Shown here: piece by piece, positions 53,507 through 64,000 of the stretch | How the letters are laid out: each line of letters starts with the position of its first letter | Position numbering within the stretch: position 1 is the stretch's first letter | Assembly (NCBI RefSeq): GCF_030253575.1 | Contig: NC_080569.1 | Location: 7,172,001-7,236,000, forward strand | Length of the DNA: 64,000 nt | Direction of reading: 5' to 3' | From: Rhododendron vialii | Taxonomy: Eukaryota; Streptophyta; Magnoliopsida; Ericales; Ericaceae | Position numbers and translations under genes: made by a program | The notes under the pieces: generated by a model | What the model was told of the DNA's origin: nothing | Seen by the model: only the letters and a program-made list of their open reading frames with translations | Databases searched by the model: none

Positions 53507-56500
53507 AAAATTTAGGTTTGATGATCGGAGATGTGCCTACTCAAAATGAGTTTTTATCCAAATTTTGACCCAAATTTGGGTCAAGGCTGGAGATGCTCTT
53601 AGGATCGTTTTATCTTACTCGTCCGCATATAGATCTCCCTCCCCTATCGTTTCAGTCACGGGTTGGTTGGCAATCGATGCATAATGATGCCCTTTTCGGC
53701 GTTGACTTTGCATTTAAACAAACTCTCTTTCCATAAGTTCCAAAGAAGCCATGACCTTTTGTTTGGAACTTGTTAATAAGGGAAGGGAAACTTTTTTTTT
53801 CATTGTTAATCATATCCTACTTTATCCTAGGCGACTTGCGGAGAGGATAAGTGTTTACGGGAATTGAACCCTGCCCATGTGCATGGGAGTATAAGGGAGA
53901 CACCAACTACACTCCACTCGCACTCGCAAGGAAGGGAAAATTAAGAATGTTTCTTTTCCATTGTTTGGTTCGGAGAGAAAGATGAAAGAAAATGGAAAAA
54001 TCTAGAAGTTGTGCACAGTATTATTTCCCTCACATTTTCTTTTCTTTTCTTTTCTTTTCTCCCAGTTTTCTCAAATTCCAAGCACAGCAAGGAAAACTTC
54101 ATTGTACTTAACATTCAATTTTGCCATTTTCTCTCAAACCAAACAATGGAAGAGAAATTTTTTATACTTAACCTTTATTTTCTCTTCTTTCTCTATGTTC
54201 CAAACAAAGGAAAATTATGAAGTGCCTCGGGAAAAGCTGATATTACTGTAGCACTCCACTGATCCACCTTTGTGCCTCCCAAGTATATTGACGTGAGAAA
54301 CTTCTAAGTTCTATGTTAGCCACTAGGCCCACTACATTGTCTATGCCTTTAGCTTCTCTTGCTATGTGCCTTATCGTAGACTTTAGGTATCGTGGATCAG
54401 ATGTGTTCTTTGCTATTGCATACCAAGTTCCAGTGTGCTGACATGTGAAGCTAGGCAAAATTGTTTTCTGCTTTTGATAACTTAGGGTGTCCGGGCCAGA
54501 ATCTCAGGGCAAAGTATTAGCTTGGCACAAAATTCTAGAAGTCTGGGTGAAGTTTTTTCTTAGGGAGTGACGGTGCTGTTGTCCTTGATCCTGAGGAAGG
54601 CTTGCTAAAGGTGATTGTCTGGACAGCTATGGGGTTATGTGAATTACAGGAGTGGATCCTGAAATCGTGACCATAACAGATGTTTGGCCAGAAAGTTCTT
54701 GCCATCTGTGATTTTGGTGCATTAAGGTGGGAAAAATAGACCGAATTGGTGAATTGCAGCATAAGTCAAGCTTCGTGGAAACGTTTATGTAGCACGAGAG
54801 AGAGAGTCGGAGTCAGAGTACGAGGGAGATAGAGAGAGGAATAAAGGAGGATGCAAGCTGTGACAGCTCAGTGCGTGAGAAGTTTTATGGAAGTTCTGTG
54901 TCACATTGGTGCTAATCTGTGACAGGAGTAAATATTTGTAGTTTTATTTTGGTGATCAAAACCACACAGTACATGGCTTCAAGTTTTCTGCCACAGGACC
55001 TGATATAGCCTTGTTTCTTTGATGTATTCTGTTGATTGATTGTAGTTATCATTAACAATCGCTATTTTGTAAGAATTAATTTCCACGTTGTACCCAATTG
55101 TTTCTCTGAAGACTATTGCCAATACTAGCAACATCTTTAGATAAAATCCATTGCACTAGAAGCCCAAATACTTGGACACTTTTATTTGGTAAGTGGTAAC
55201 GTGCCCTTTATGTGTTAGAAACTAACCAGGAAGCTTGTGCATGTGAGCATTGGGCTAGTTTTCATGCTTTGCTGGCCTCTATTCAGGTAAATATTCATAT
55301 GCCCAAGAAGATTTCGGTTCTGTCTCATGCTCTGTGTTTTCTGATGTTTACTAGTTACTATTGCAGTTCTGGTCATCAAGGAGCAATTCTAGCAGCTCTT
55401 ATTCCTGGGGTTAATATAATAAAGATGCTTCTTATTGGACTTGGGATATGGAAGGATGAGGCTACTGTCAAGTCAATGAGTAGATTTGGGGACCACAGGT
55501 TACATTTCTATAAGTTCTCCTTTAAAACACCTTCATGTTACAAATGGCTTGCCCACGAATTCAAGTACCTTGAAAAGTACCCTTTGCGACTGTGCTAGTT
55601 GGGTGGCCTAACCTTCCCGTTGATTTCTGTCTGTCTCTTTCTTCTGTTTTTCTCTGGGTAATCCAGAAGAACAGAGTAGTAGTTCCAATCATCAACAGGA
55701 TTGTTCTTTTTATTGCAGCATTTCTTTATAGTAGAACTACTCCTTGACTAAATTGGCAGTGAAGAATTGGGCTCTGCTCATCAGGAAATTTATGCGACTT
55801 CTTTTCTACATTTTCTTATTACCATGAAGCAAGCAGAATTTGTTAATCTTTTGGAACCTATGATGCACGGACACGGATACCGATACGGACACGGACATTC
55901 TAAAAAAATGGGGACATGGACACGGCGGGGGACACGTCACGTGTATATTTATTTTAATTTTAGTTTGACACTCAGAAATTAAAAAAAAAATTACAATTTG
56001 ACCCCAATTTTTAAAAAAAATTCCAATTTGGCCCCCAATTTTTTTAAAAAAAATTACAATTTGTCCCCTGTCGTGTCCCATCAGTGTTCCTCCCATGTCC
56101 CCAGCCGTGTCTCTGTAAAAAATTTAAATTAAATTATGGGACACGCCACGTGGCGTGTCCTCGTGTCCCGACACTGCGATAGTTTGACCTCTAGAGGTGT
56201 CGGTGCTTCATAGTTTGGAACTATGAAGCAAGCAAATCTGGAGCTTTCGTTTCAAGCTTAACTTCAACAATCAATACCAAGCTCGACTAATAGTAGCTAT
56301 GATGATAAATGTACACGTCACCTTTTCCTATTCACTCGAGTTGAAAATAGAAGTTCCTTAATGACCTTCTCTCTTTTCACTTTACAATATGAAGGGCTAG
56401 ATTCGACTTAATTTGAGTGTTAAGTACCTAGGAAGCTTTTTAAAAGGCTTTTTAGGGAACTTGGAGTAAGGTGAAATATGGGCAAACCAATTCTACAGGT

Positions 56501-57241
56501 CGGTAATGCTCAAAGTTGGCTCAAGTTGATCCGAATTCTGCAGGTCCAAGTCAAGACAGACCATATGAGCTAACTCACTTACCCTATGATCGATTGATTT
56601 GTTGGCTTCTCAGTTTGTTCTTGTTCCATGTATCAGGGAACTTCTGAAGGGACCGCTATACTATGCTTCCGCAATCACTTTGGTTTGTGCTATTTATTGG
56701 AGAAGTTCTCCAATTGGAATTGCCACTATTTGCAACCTTTGCGCTGGAGATGGTAATGCACTCTGCAATCATAATGTGCAGTTTTCTTTTCTTTTTTTTA
56801 ACTGAGTTCCCTGAAACTATTGAACGCGTGATACCAATTTTTTATTTTCAAAACTTGATTTGTTTCAGGTTTAGCTGACATTGTTGGAAGGCGATTTGGA
56901 ACTCAGAAATTACCGTACAACAGAGACAAATCCTTTGCTGGTAGTATTGCAATGGCAACTGCCGGTTTCCTAGCGTCAATTGGGTAAGTTTCTTTTGTCT
57001 GGATCCTTGTGAGGATATTTCAGAATGTGGACTTCTTGTCACTGATACAAGCTTTTGTTGCAGATACATGCACTATTTCGCCTTGTTTGGATATGTTGAA
57101 GAAAGTTGGGAAATGGCTTTGGGTTTCTTGTTTGCGTCTCTTGCCGCAGCACTGGTTGAATCCCACCCTTCAAGCATGGATCTTGACGACAATCTCACAG
57201 TTCCCCTTGCTTCTATTTTGGTTGGCAGTTTTGTCTTCTGA
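52576..57241 (+). CDS. FOLK: Farnesol kinase / phytol kinase family protein, chloroplast-type
   Basis: Six exons: 52576-52896, 55219-55286, 55367-55498, 56637-56752, 56869-56983 and 57064-57241, giving 309 aa, the expected family length; all joins are in phase. Residues 1-~65 are Ser/Thr/Arg-rich with few acidic residues, like a plastid transit peptide. The rest is a polytopic membrane protein with the family signatures KLTRKLVHVSIGLVFMLCWP, KSMSRFGDHRELLKGPLYY, CNLCAGDGLADIVGRRFG and LPYNRDKSFAGSIAMATAGF. It ends DDNLTVPLASILVGSFVF. Arabidopsis FOLK (At5g58560) phosphorylates farnesol using CTP, recycling farnesol and affecting ABA responses; that role is carried over by homology. Paralogues act on phytol or dolichol, so substrate is likely but not proven. 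Introns 1 and 3 carry MITEs. Confidence 0.95.
53175..53254 (-). pseudogene. eIF4A-like DEAD-box helicase fragment, internally deleted
   Basis: One minus-strand frame reads YGYEKASAIA, then a stop codon, then AQSGTGK. These match the Q motif (YGFEKPSAIQQ) and motif I (AQSGTGK) of eIF4A, which are normally ~17 residues apart; here the segment between is missing. Residues after AQSGTGK do not match eIF4A. The fragment is non-functional and lies in a MITE. Confidence 0.5.
53471..53502. repeat. (AT)n microsatellite in FOLK intron 1
   Basis: Sixteen AT units, inside the MITE at 52973-53598. Confidence 0.95.
55858..56213. mobile_element. hAT-type MITE in FOLK intron 3
   Basis: The ends CTATGATGCACGGACACGG and (reverse-complemented right) CTATGAAGCACCGACACCT are inverted repeats. 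The 8-bp flanks TTTGGAAC at 55850-55857 and 56214-56221 are identical, the hAT hallmark. It is rich in GGACACG/CGTGTCC. Length is 356 bp with no transposase. Confidence 0.92.
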
Positions 57242-58765
57242 TTTCTGGCTGTCAACTTTCATTAGTATCCAGTTAGTCCTTGATACGTATCAATTGTAAG
57301 ACCAAATGTTGTACCTTATTTCTTACTTGCCCTCTTCCCTTATTAGGGTTTCGGGTTGTTATTCTCAAAAGGCTGAATGTATGTGAATATATACCCACGG
57401 AAATTGGAATTAAATGTTAATCTTCTTATTTCTTTAGGTCAATTAGGGTGGCTCTTATGCTGTGTGGAAATGATGGCAAGCCTTTAGTTCACTTGTTAAA
57501 ATTCGTCAAGGGAACTGCCCTTTGCTATGGCCATGGGTTTCTGAAAGTAAATGGATGTGGTGTTTTTTTTTTTCCCTTTCAATCTAGTAGCAGTGATTTT
57601 CAATCATTGGGATAAGAATGATGGTGAGATAAGTTTTTCTCCTCAAGATGCGGATCCAGGGGTGATATTGCGGCGGGAACAAGATCTAATATAGATCCTC
57701 CATCCATCTCTATGAGCGGAGTGTTGGGTCCGACATCGGAGTTGGGCGGGTTTTCGGTTGATTTTTGTTTGTTTGTCAATTTGTTTTTGATTTGTGTGTG
57801 TATATGGAATTTCCTTGTACGTCGAACAAATCCGTCAAAAGAAAGTAAAACCAAAACACCCTAACCAAAAAGGGTAAAACGGAAACCTAAAAGAGTACCT
57901 AATACGTCACATGCACCAAAGTGCCAGCATCGATCCACTGAAAACAAGAAGGTCCCGTGTCTGATAGGGATGGGATTAATGGATTGCATATGGGCTCCAT
58001 ACTCCATCCTAACTTTTTCAGATCCATTGCACACTACACATTTCTATAAGTATCTAGTTTTCGTAGCCGTTCGGTGGGACTAAATATACTCTCTCTCACG
58101 CTCGAAGCACGTGGTCAGCGACAAGTGGGTCGGTTAGATCCCTTGCAAATTATTCCGTGGTGTTAAGAGCAATGCTCCCGGATGGAAATGTGGAGCAATC
58201 CGCAATCTATCTGTACGTCCATTTTGTGTAGCCAAAAAAAATGAGACAGATATCAGCAATACCCTATCAAATGACCCAATCAGCTAACCTTGTTGTATTA
58301 TTCTTGTGGGTGCATAATAGTATATATCTATAATACCACTAGCACATAGGTCCACATGGAGTACTAGAAATTGGAATTCCAATTGAAATCTGAAAGAATA
58401 TTGAGTGGGTGTGAGATGGGCTAGCTGTGTTGGAGGACTTGTTCTTGGAAGTTGCAACAGATAAGATTGGAAAAGAGTTGAGACACAAGAAGGAAATTTT
58501 TTATCTAGTTTATATGAATGAAAGAAACATGGGAAATGACATAATTTGGCATCAATTAATCACTAGTTTTTCCTTCTTTTTACACCAAATCATAGAAACA
58601 GAACACATAATTAAGCATGTTCATATTTATTTACAGTGAAAAAGGTCCAACAAACGAAGAGAAAACGTACTTCTTCAACAAACGAAGAGAAAACAAGATA
58701 GTAGTAGTTAATAACCTCTATCCAAATCATCCTGATATCTGGATGGCTTCTCCAGCGGCGAGGAA
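57242..58765. other. Region downstream of FOLK, no supported gene
   Basis: It holds the FOLK 3' UTR and AT-rich DNA. Short frames at 57600-57854, 58427-58639 and 58611-58814 show no family motif. Confidence 0.55.
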
Positions 58766-59074
58766 TCAGGAAATCCTCCGGTTCTTCAGCATCGACAGGG
58801 GATAACTCCACCATCTAACGGGCTCTGAAGATTCCGAAACATTTTCCAGGCCACGGCCACGGTCGCGGCGGCGGCGGCGTCTGAGGTAAGGTACAAAGAT
58901 GAGAGAGAGAATCAGGAGAGAGAAGATAGATATGATGGTCAAGGCCATGACCTTGCCGTGCATTCCGTAGTGCTTGTCATGCTTTATTTGAAGCTCGTTT
59001 TGTTGGGTTCTTGGAGTGTAAGGAGCTATGGCTGGTGAAATTTGGAGTCCGTTAGCTACCAGCAGCCACGGCAT
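58766..59074 (-). CDS. Possible small single-pass membrane protein
   Basis: A 102-codon open frame starting MPWLLVANGL. It has a polar N-terminal half, then a good hydrophobic stretch (VMALTIISIFSLLILSLIFV) followed by a strongly basic stop-transfer run (LRRRRRRDRGRG). The layout resembles the N terminus of RING-H2 ATL proteins or small plant membrane proteins, but no RING follows in any frame. A (CT)n tract lies just upstream on the plus strand (59091-59112). I do not recognise a family. It could be chance, or the first exon of a gene I cannot assemble. Confidence 0.4.
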   Translation of the reverse strand: MPWLLVANGLQISPAIAPYTPRTQQNELQIKHDKHYGMHGKVMALTIISIFSLLILSLIFVPYLRRRRRRDRGRGLENVSESSEPVRWWSYPLSMLKNRRIS

Positions 59075-59398
59075 TGATTCTTTCCCCTCTCTTTCTCTCT
59101 CTCTCTCTCTCCTCGTTCGTATATCGGTATGTGGATCTTTTTGTGCTGTGTTGAAATATAGGACACCAGAAGCAAGCCAAAATTTGCCAATACGAAGGAG
59201 GCAGTCCTATGGTACACATCCATTGTCAGAGGGTGTATCTACGTACCATGATTTTAAATTCTTGAATTTTAAAGTAAATAATTTGGAGCACCTATTTATT
59301 AAATCAATTAATAAAATTAAAAAAGGACTTAACAGGTAACATGTTGTTCTCTCCTCCATGACTTTTTCTCCCTCTCCCTCGTATGTAAAATACTACAA

Positions 59399-59700
59399 AT
59401 TATATAACAAAACCACAATTGTTATGACAACACAAAAAATTAACATTTTCTTTCCACAATGTGTCGTACCAACAGAAATCGATCAAAAGATACTAGATAC
59501 AAGACCAAAATATGTCGTAGCACAATCAATAATTATTATACCCAAGCAAATTATATAATAGAACCACAATTGTTATGACAACACAAAAAATTAACATTTT
59601 CTTTCTACAATGTGTTGTACCAACAGAAATCGATCAACAAATACTAGATACAAGACCAAAATATGTCGTAGCACAATCAATAATTATTATACCCAAGCAA
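59399..59700. repeat. Tandem duplication, 2 x 151 bp
   Basis: CCACAATTGTTATGACAAC occurs at 59413 and 59564, a 151-bp offset. The two copies differ at only a handful of bases over the whole unit. This is the left array of the foldback-like element. Confidence 0.93.
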
Positions 59701-61179
59701 AATACATGTAAAAAATATCACAAATTAAATATCGTATAACTTGACATCCTAACAACCCTGATCGATCATTCTAAAAATACACTCACTAATAATATTTAGA
59801 TTGTACATTCAATTTATATTTGATATGAAATCTAATCCTCTGTTGTAGTTGAATGTAAGTTAGCCATGCAACCGTGACACAATAATGACAATTAAATTCG
59901 TTGAATTTTTTTATGTTTGTTGATTAAGTCACCTACGTAAATTTTTGCCTCGATCAGATTTAGGAAGCTCCATCATCGGCACGCAGATTGACTAATAAAA
60001 TGATATTTTCTATTCAATTAAGTGTCTAGCTATAAGCCATCAACTTCATTCTTGGTACGAATGACCTAATTGATATTATGTAAATTGTAAAAGAAAGACA
60101 ATTTCGATAATAAAAAAAAATTCTTACGTGGGGCTCAGATGAGGCATTATTAGATTTTAATGTTGTATTGAAATTGAACGACGAGATTTGTTAAAATATG
60201 AAACTTCAATGACTAACTATGTAATTTATCCTAAAAAATAACAACATTCTTTTAAAAAAAAAATAGGAATGAAAGGTGCAAGACTTGAACCCGAGATATT
60301 TTTTTAGATAAATGTCTAAACTCCAACACCTTATCACTATGGTACACAATTGAGATTTGTAATTCTAAAGGCTATTAATTATATAATACTTTCTTGTTCG
60401 TAGGGGGCTATTTCCCGGCTGAAAATTTGAGAAGACAGGGGCTTCAAATGCCTCCGTCTTAGTGTTGGGCTTGCATTTGTAGATCATATTATAACTTATG
60501 TCATTGGTGTAAATCAATATGTCGACTATAATAATTTTTTTTGAAAAAAAGTACAATGACAATAAATTTACAAAATTATTTAGATTGTACAACCACGACC
60601 TAGTTCCAAGGACCACCATTAAATTTGGATTGATATGCATAGAGCACCGATCAACGTGTCAAATATATAGTGCCAATTGTTAAGTGCACCGCCTTGAATA
60701 TTGATAAGATTAGGTAGTAATATAATTAATTTCACCAATTACAAAAAGGGGAGTAATTTTCACACTCTATTTTTTGATATTCACACTTATTTTTTGTACT
60801 CCATTTTAGTGTCGAAAGTGTATATATTTAAGACAGTTGGATAATTAATTTTTTTTAGTGACATCTCATTCTTCCACGAAGGAATTTTGATTTTTTGAAT
60901 TAAATTTTATGGAGAAATAATCTGATTTAGACTAATATTTTGAGAGAAAATTATAGTTGTATTCGAAAATTTGGATCTAGCACTTATTTTTTGGTGAATT
61001 TCTTGGATGAAAATTTTGTGCGAGAACTTCATTTTTTGTTTAAATTATTGCGGTATTGCGCAGGAGAAATTAAAATTTGAAAAGTGTGTGGAGGGAATTG
61101 ATAATTAAGATAATATGGTGGAAATTTTCAAATTTTGAAAAAATTATGTGGTGGGAATTGAAAAAAATTAGGTTAAGTT

Positions 61180-62110
61180 TCGTACAACACATTGTGCTAA
61201 GGTAACGACAATCTATGGTATTGTTATAAAATTTGTGATTATTTTATTCAATATTTGGTATTTAATTTACGTATATATTTTGCTTTGGTATAACTATTGT
61301 GGATTTTTTTGACCGAAAAAATCCACAATAGTTATTTTTTTGACCGAAAAATAACTATTGTGGATTTTTTACGACATATTTTTATTTTGTTATGGAATAT
61401 ATCATCACCAAAAAGAATATACAATAGGTTGTGGTAAGGTAACATCACTTTATGATTTTATTATAATAATTGTGGTTATATTATTTAATTATGGTATGGT
61501 ATTTTGTCGATTATAACTATCGTTAACTGAACAAGCTAATTGAATTTTTTTATACGACACGTTGTGGGTACGAAAACGTCAATTTATGGTGTTGTCATAA
61601 CAAATTTTGTTATATTACTGAATTTGTGGTATTTTAGACATGTCTTATTATGGAATATTTTAATCAATTTTCTTTGGAACGACACATTGTGGTAAGAAAA
61701 CGTCAATTTATATTATTGTCATAACAATTGTGGTTTGTTATATAATTTTTGGTATTTACATATGTTTTCTTTTGATACGACACGTTGTGGTAAGAAAATG
61801 ATAATTTTAGGTGTTGTCATAACAATTGTGGTTATTTTATAGAATCTGTGGTATTTTAAAAATATTTTTGGCTTGGGTATAACAATTGTTGATTCTGGTA
61901 TGACAATTTTTGATTTTGTTACGGAATATCATACGAGTCAAAGAATTTTTCGTACGACTCATTGTGGTAAGATAATGCCAATTTATGGTGTTGTTATAAC
62001 ATTTATGGGTAGCATTATTTAATTTTTGATATTGTACGCATATATTTGGTTGGGATACAAGTATTATGAATTTTGGTACGAATAATGATGGTTACATAAT
62101 AACAATATTT
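61180..62110. repeat. Degenerate tandem array, ~6 units of ~150 bp
   Basis: The core ACGACAC[A/G]TTGTGGTAAG followed by CAATTTATGGTGTTGTCATA starts near 61184, 61430, 61555, 61680, 61777 and 61954. Copies are shortened or rearranged. They are much more diverged than the two left copies. Confidence 0.8.
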
Positions 62111-64000
62111 TTTAATTATGGATAACATGCTAATGATCTGTTCAACAGGTAAATTTTAAAGTATAAGTCGTAACCAGCACCATAAATATGCATTAGAAAA
62201 CCAAAAATCAGCATAATGAAAATCATAAATTATCGTAATTTAGATATATGGTATACCCTGTGTACCATAGCTTTTCCCTACGAGGGAATACCCGAAAAGG
62301 CTGCGTGTGAAACATGGAAGTCTCACGCTCCACTAGTGCAAGATATGCAAAGCAGTGTGTCTTTCATCCTATTTTATTTGTCTTCTTGTTGGCATACACT
62401 ACGTAAAAAAAAGTGAAAGGAAAGAGAAACCTGAGGACTGAGGAGGGTCATGTTTCTCCATCTGCCCGCCTTTTTTTTTTTGTCGGGAATGTTGAGTGAA
62501 AATAAATACGCAAGAAAAGTGAAGTTAGGTAAAGTAAATGAAACATTTTTCTGTGTGTTCTGATCTTGACAATGAATCTTGTAGGAAAAAATGCAATTTC
62601 TTCTTTTAACAGGATCCATTTTGCAAGGAAATATTTCTTTTAATAACTGAACACAAAAAAAGTTAAAAGGAAAATTATTTTTTCTACCATTTTTCTAAGT
62701 TTTTACTCTTGAAATGGATTTGGATACACATAATTTCATGCATCTATAGTTTTCCGATTACTTTTTAACAGTATTTTTCCAATTTGTATTGGCGAAATTT
62801 TCAGTCGTTTTACAAATTTTTGGTTTTCAATGTCCACTCGTCATAGAACGTCATTAGTTTGATGACTACGCGCGACAAGGGGACAAATCAGTACCGTGGC
62901 AATTTGGAAGGGCGTTTGCAGTATGATGATTCTCTCTCAGGATCACTGTGAAGATTTTCATTTAGATAGTTCATCTCTGCAATTAATAGTTCGAATTGAA
63001 TTTTTTTTTCTAAAGAAGAGTTAACTTTTTTACTGGAAGAGTTCATTTATAATCCGGACTATTGATATGGACAGTCCGGATCTCATGAGAATCTTCACAT
63101 GATAGAGGATCCAGGTCCGAATTAGATCTTTATCCGATTCAAAGACCACAAGAACTGTTGCATGTTTTTTTCCTCCAAAATGGTAGAAGTTTCATCGATA
63201 GAAAACATAGGTACATAAGATAATCACCAAAGGTAGCATCTGTCCATAATCAAAGGACTAGAAAAAGCAACAAAGAAGGGTTGCCTTTCCAGATGTAAAC
63301 ACCCAGACCACTACTACCTGTTATAGCAAAAAACAAAGGGTCACCCCAATCACCGTTCTATGCACAATAGAAAACTCACACTGATAAAAAAAACCTAACA
63401 TCCGAAGCAACGGGGCCGCCAACCAATTGATCGGATTCGTCGTGAATGGGTCACCCCAATCATAGTCCTACACACAATAGAAAACTCACACAGACAATAA
63501 AAACATAACACCTGATGCCACCAAGTCAATCGATCGGATTCGTCGTTGGACCAATACTGTCGCCACCTTCCTTTGTCTGAGAACCTTAATCTCCACCACG
63601 AACGGAATCTAAACTGGCGCCTCAATGATGAAGGGGAAGCCAAGAGAAAGGAAAAGAGAAAAAATCACAAAGAAACTCTCATATTTGAAATCGAAAGAGA
63701 AAATTCTCATTGAAAAGGAGGGATTAATTTAAAGCGATAGAAGTCATAATTAAGGAGGAAGGAAAACACCAATCGTCGGTAAGGTCCTCCCCTCCCCCGC
63801 CGCATGAGAGAGTGAAAACCCTAATGGAGGGAGGAGAAAGAAGAGAGGCGGCTAGGGTTTTTTTTTAAGAAAGAGATGCTCTGAGTTGTTGGGACTTCAT
63901 TGGCAAGGAGAGTTTTCCATCTTTTTGGTGTTATTGGTACTTGGTACACAAACTACAGTGACACTTTTAACGTTAATAATAAAGGTTGCTTTATAAAGGT
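62111..64000. other. Terminal region without a supported gene
   Basis: AT-rich DNA. The last ~700 bp is richer in GC and contains a tandem duplication (63338-63552). AAAACCCTAATGGAGGG near 63815 and CGGCTAGGGTTTTT near 63850 resemble plant 5' UTR sequence. This could be the upstream region or edge of a gene, but no exon can be assembled. Confidence 0.45.
63338..63552. repeat. Imperfect tandem duplication, ~110-bp unit
   Basis: GGGTCACCCCAATCA occurs at 63338 and 63448. Both copies continue through CACAATAGAAAACTCACAC and end with GATCGGATTCGTCGT. Confidence 0.85.

Larger units (their letters stand above)
52973..53598. mobile_element. Harbinger-like MITE in FOLK intron 1 carrying helicase gene fragment
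   Basis: The left end is GAGCATCTGACCCATTTT and the right end, reverse-complemented, begins GAGCATCTCCAGCC. The inner arms share GACCCAAATTT blocks. The right flank is TTA; the left flank is CAA, so the target duplication is not clean. The core (53160-53460) is GC-rich with CT/GA tracts and encodes, on the minus strand, a piece of an eIF4A-like DEAD-box gene. It also contains (AT)n. Confidence 0.65.
59380..62110. mobile_element. Foldback-like element built of inverted arrays of a ~150-bp repeat
   Basis: The left array (59380-59760, ~2.4 units) and right array (61180-62110, ~6 degenerate units) are the same repeat in opposite orientations. The left, reverse-complemented, reads TACGACACATTGTGGAAAG... 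GTTGTCATAACAATTGTGG, and the right repeatedly reads TACGACACGTTGTGGTAAG... GTTGTCATAACAATTGTGG. Between lies ~1.4 kb of AT-rich DNA without a coding frame. Outer limits and target duplication were not resolved. Confidence 0.65.

Noticed and set aside
53820..53925. Sequence GGGAATTGAACCCTGCCCATG resembling a tRNA/SINE B box
   Set aside because: No cloverleaf can be drawn and the surrounding DNA gives no element ends.
63395..63643. 82-codon minus-strand frame
   Set aside because: It spans the 110-bp tandem duplication and is Arg/Trp-rich low-quality sequence without a family motif.

Overview
The window is plant nuclear DNA. Its genes have many introns with GT..AG borders, it is AT-rich between genes, it has long (CT)n/(AG)n microsatellites, and it is crowded with short inverted-repeat transposons (MITEs). 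Every protein I recognise is a land-plant family, most like eudicot proteins. I cannot name the species. No CRISPR array, operon, phage or bacterial feature is present. Exons were assembled by hand from splice signals, reading phase and remembered family sequences. All exon joins quoted below keep the frame. || Layout. (1) 1-3413, +: 3' part of a Raf-like (TKL) protein kinase with degenerate catalytic motifs. (2) 3414-11700: gene-free. It holds a hAT-like element (7064-7599) and a nested pair: an old long-TIR element (~8300-11360) split by a 2.65-kb solo-LTR-like insertion (8523-11170, target duplication CTTGT). (3) 12138-19257, +: ubiquitin-activating enzyme E1 (UBA1 type), six coding exons, 1092 aa. 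(4) 20257-25360, -: ubiquitin-like-domain plus LRR protein (At2g30105 type), ten exons, 372 aa, tail-to-tail with the E1 gene. (5) 27882-28616, +: single-exon glutaredoxin-like protein with a C-terminal four-CxxC zinc-ribbon-like tail. (6) 28617-37800: gene-free, with an 80-bp minisatellite, a ~20-bp minisatellite, two MITEs and a 118-bp (AG)n. (7) 37844-43436, +: MRH1-like LRR receptor pseudokinase with a very proline-rich juxtamembrane region, nine exons, 740 aa. (8) 46110-47490, -: bZIP transcription factor, four exons, 296 aa. (9) 52576-57241, +: farnesol/phytol-kinase family protein (FOLK type), six exons, 309 aa. Intron 1 carries a MITE with a piece of an eIF4A-like helicase gene, and intron 3 carries a hAT MITE with a perfect 8-bp target duplication. 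(10) 58766-59074, -: a possible small membrane protein. (11) 59380-62110: a foldback-like structure in which a ~150-bp repeat forms arrays in opposite orientations. The last ~1.9 kb has no gene I can support. || How the genes relate. They are independent eukaryotic transcription units, not a pathway. The E1 enzyme and the Ubl-LRR protein both relate to ubiquitin and are convergent neighbours. From memory, the same two genes are neighbours in Arabidopsis (At2g30110/At2g30105), while the kinase, glutaredoxin, LRR kinase and FOLK genes resemble a run on chromosome 5 (At5g58520, 58530, 58540, 58560). If so, this window keeps an ancestral order that Arabidopsis split between two duplicated blocks. 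|| I found no convincing new biochemical system. The most unusual items are the foldback array, the transposon-captured helicase fragment, the two pseudokinase-like genes, and several very recent or minimal repeat structures.
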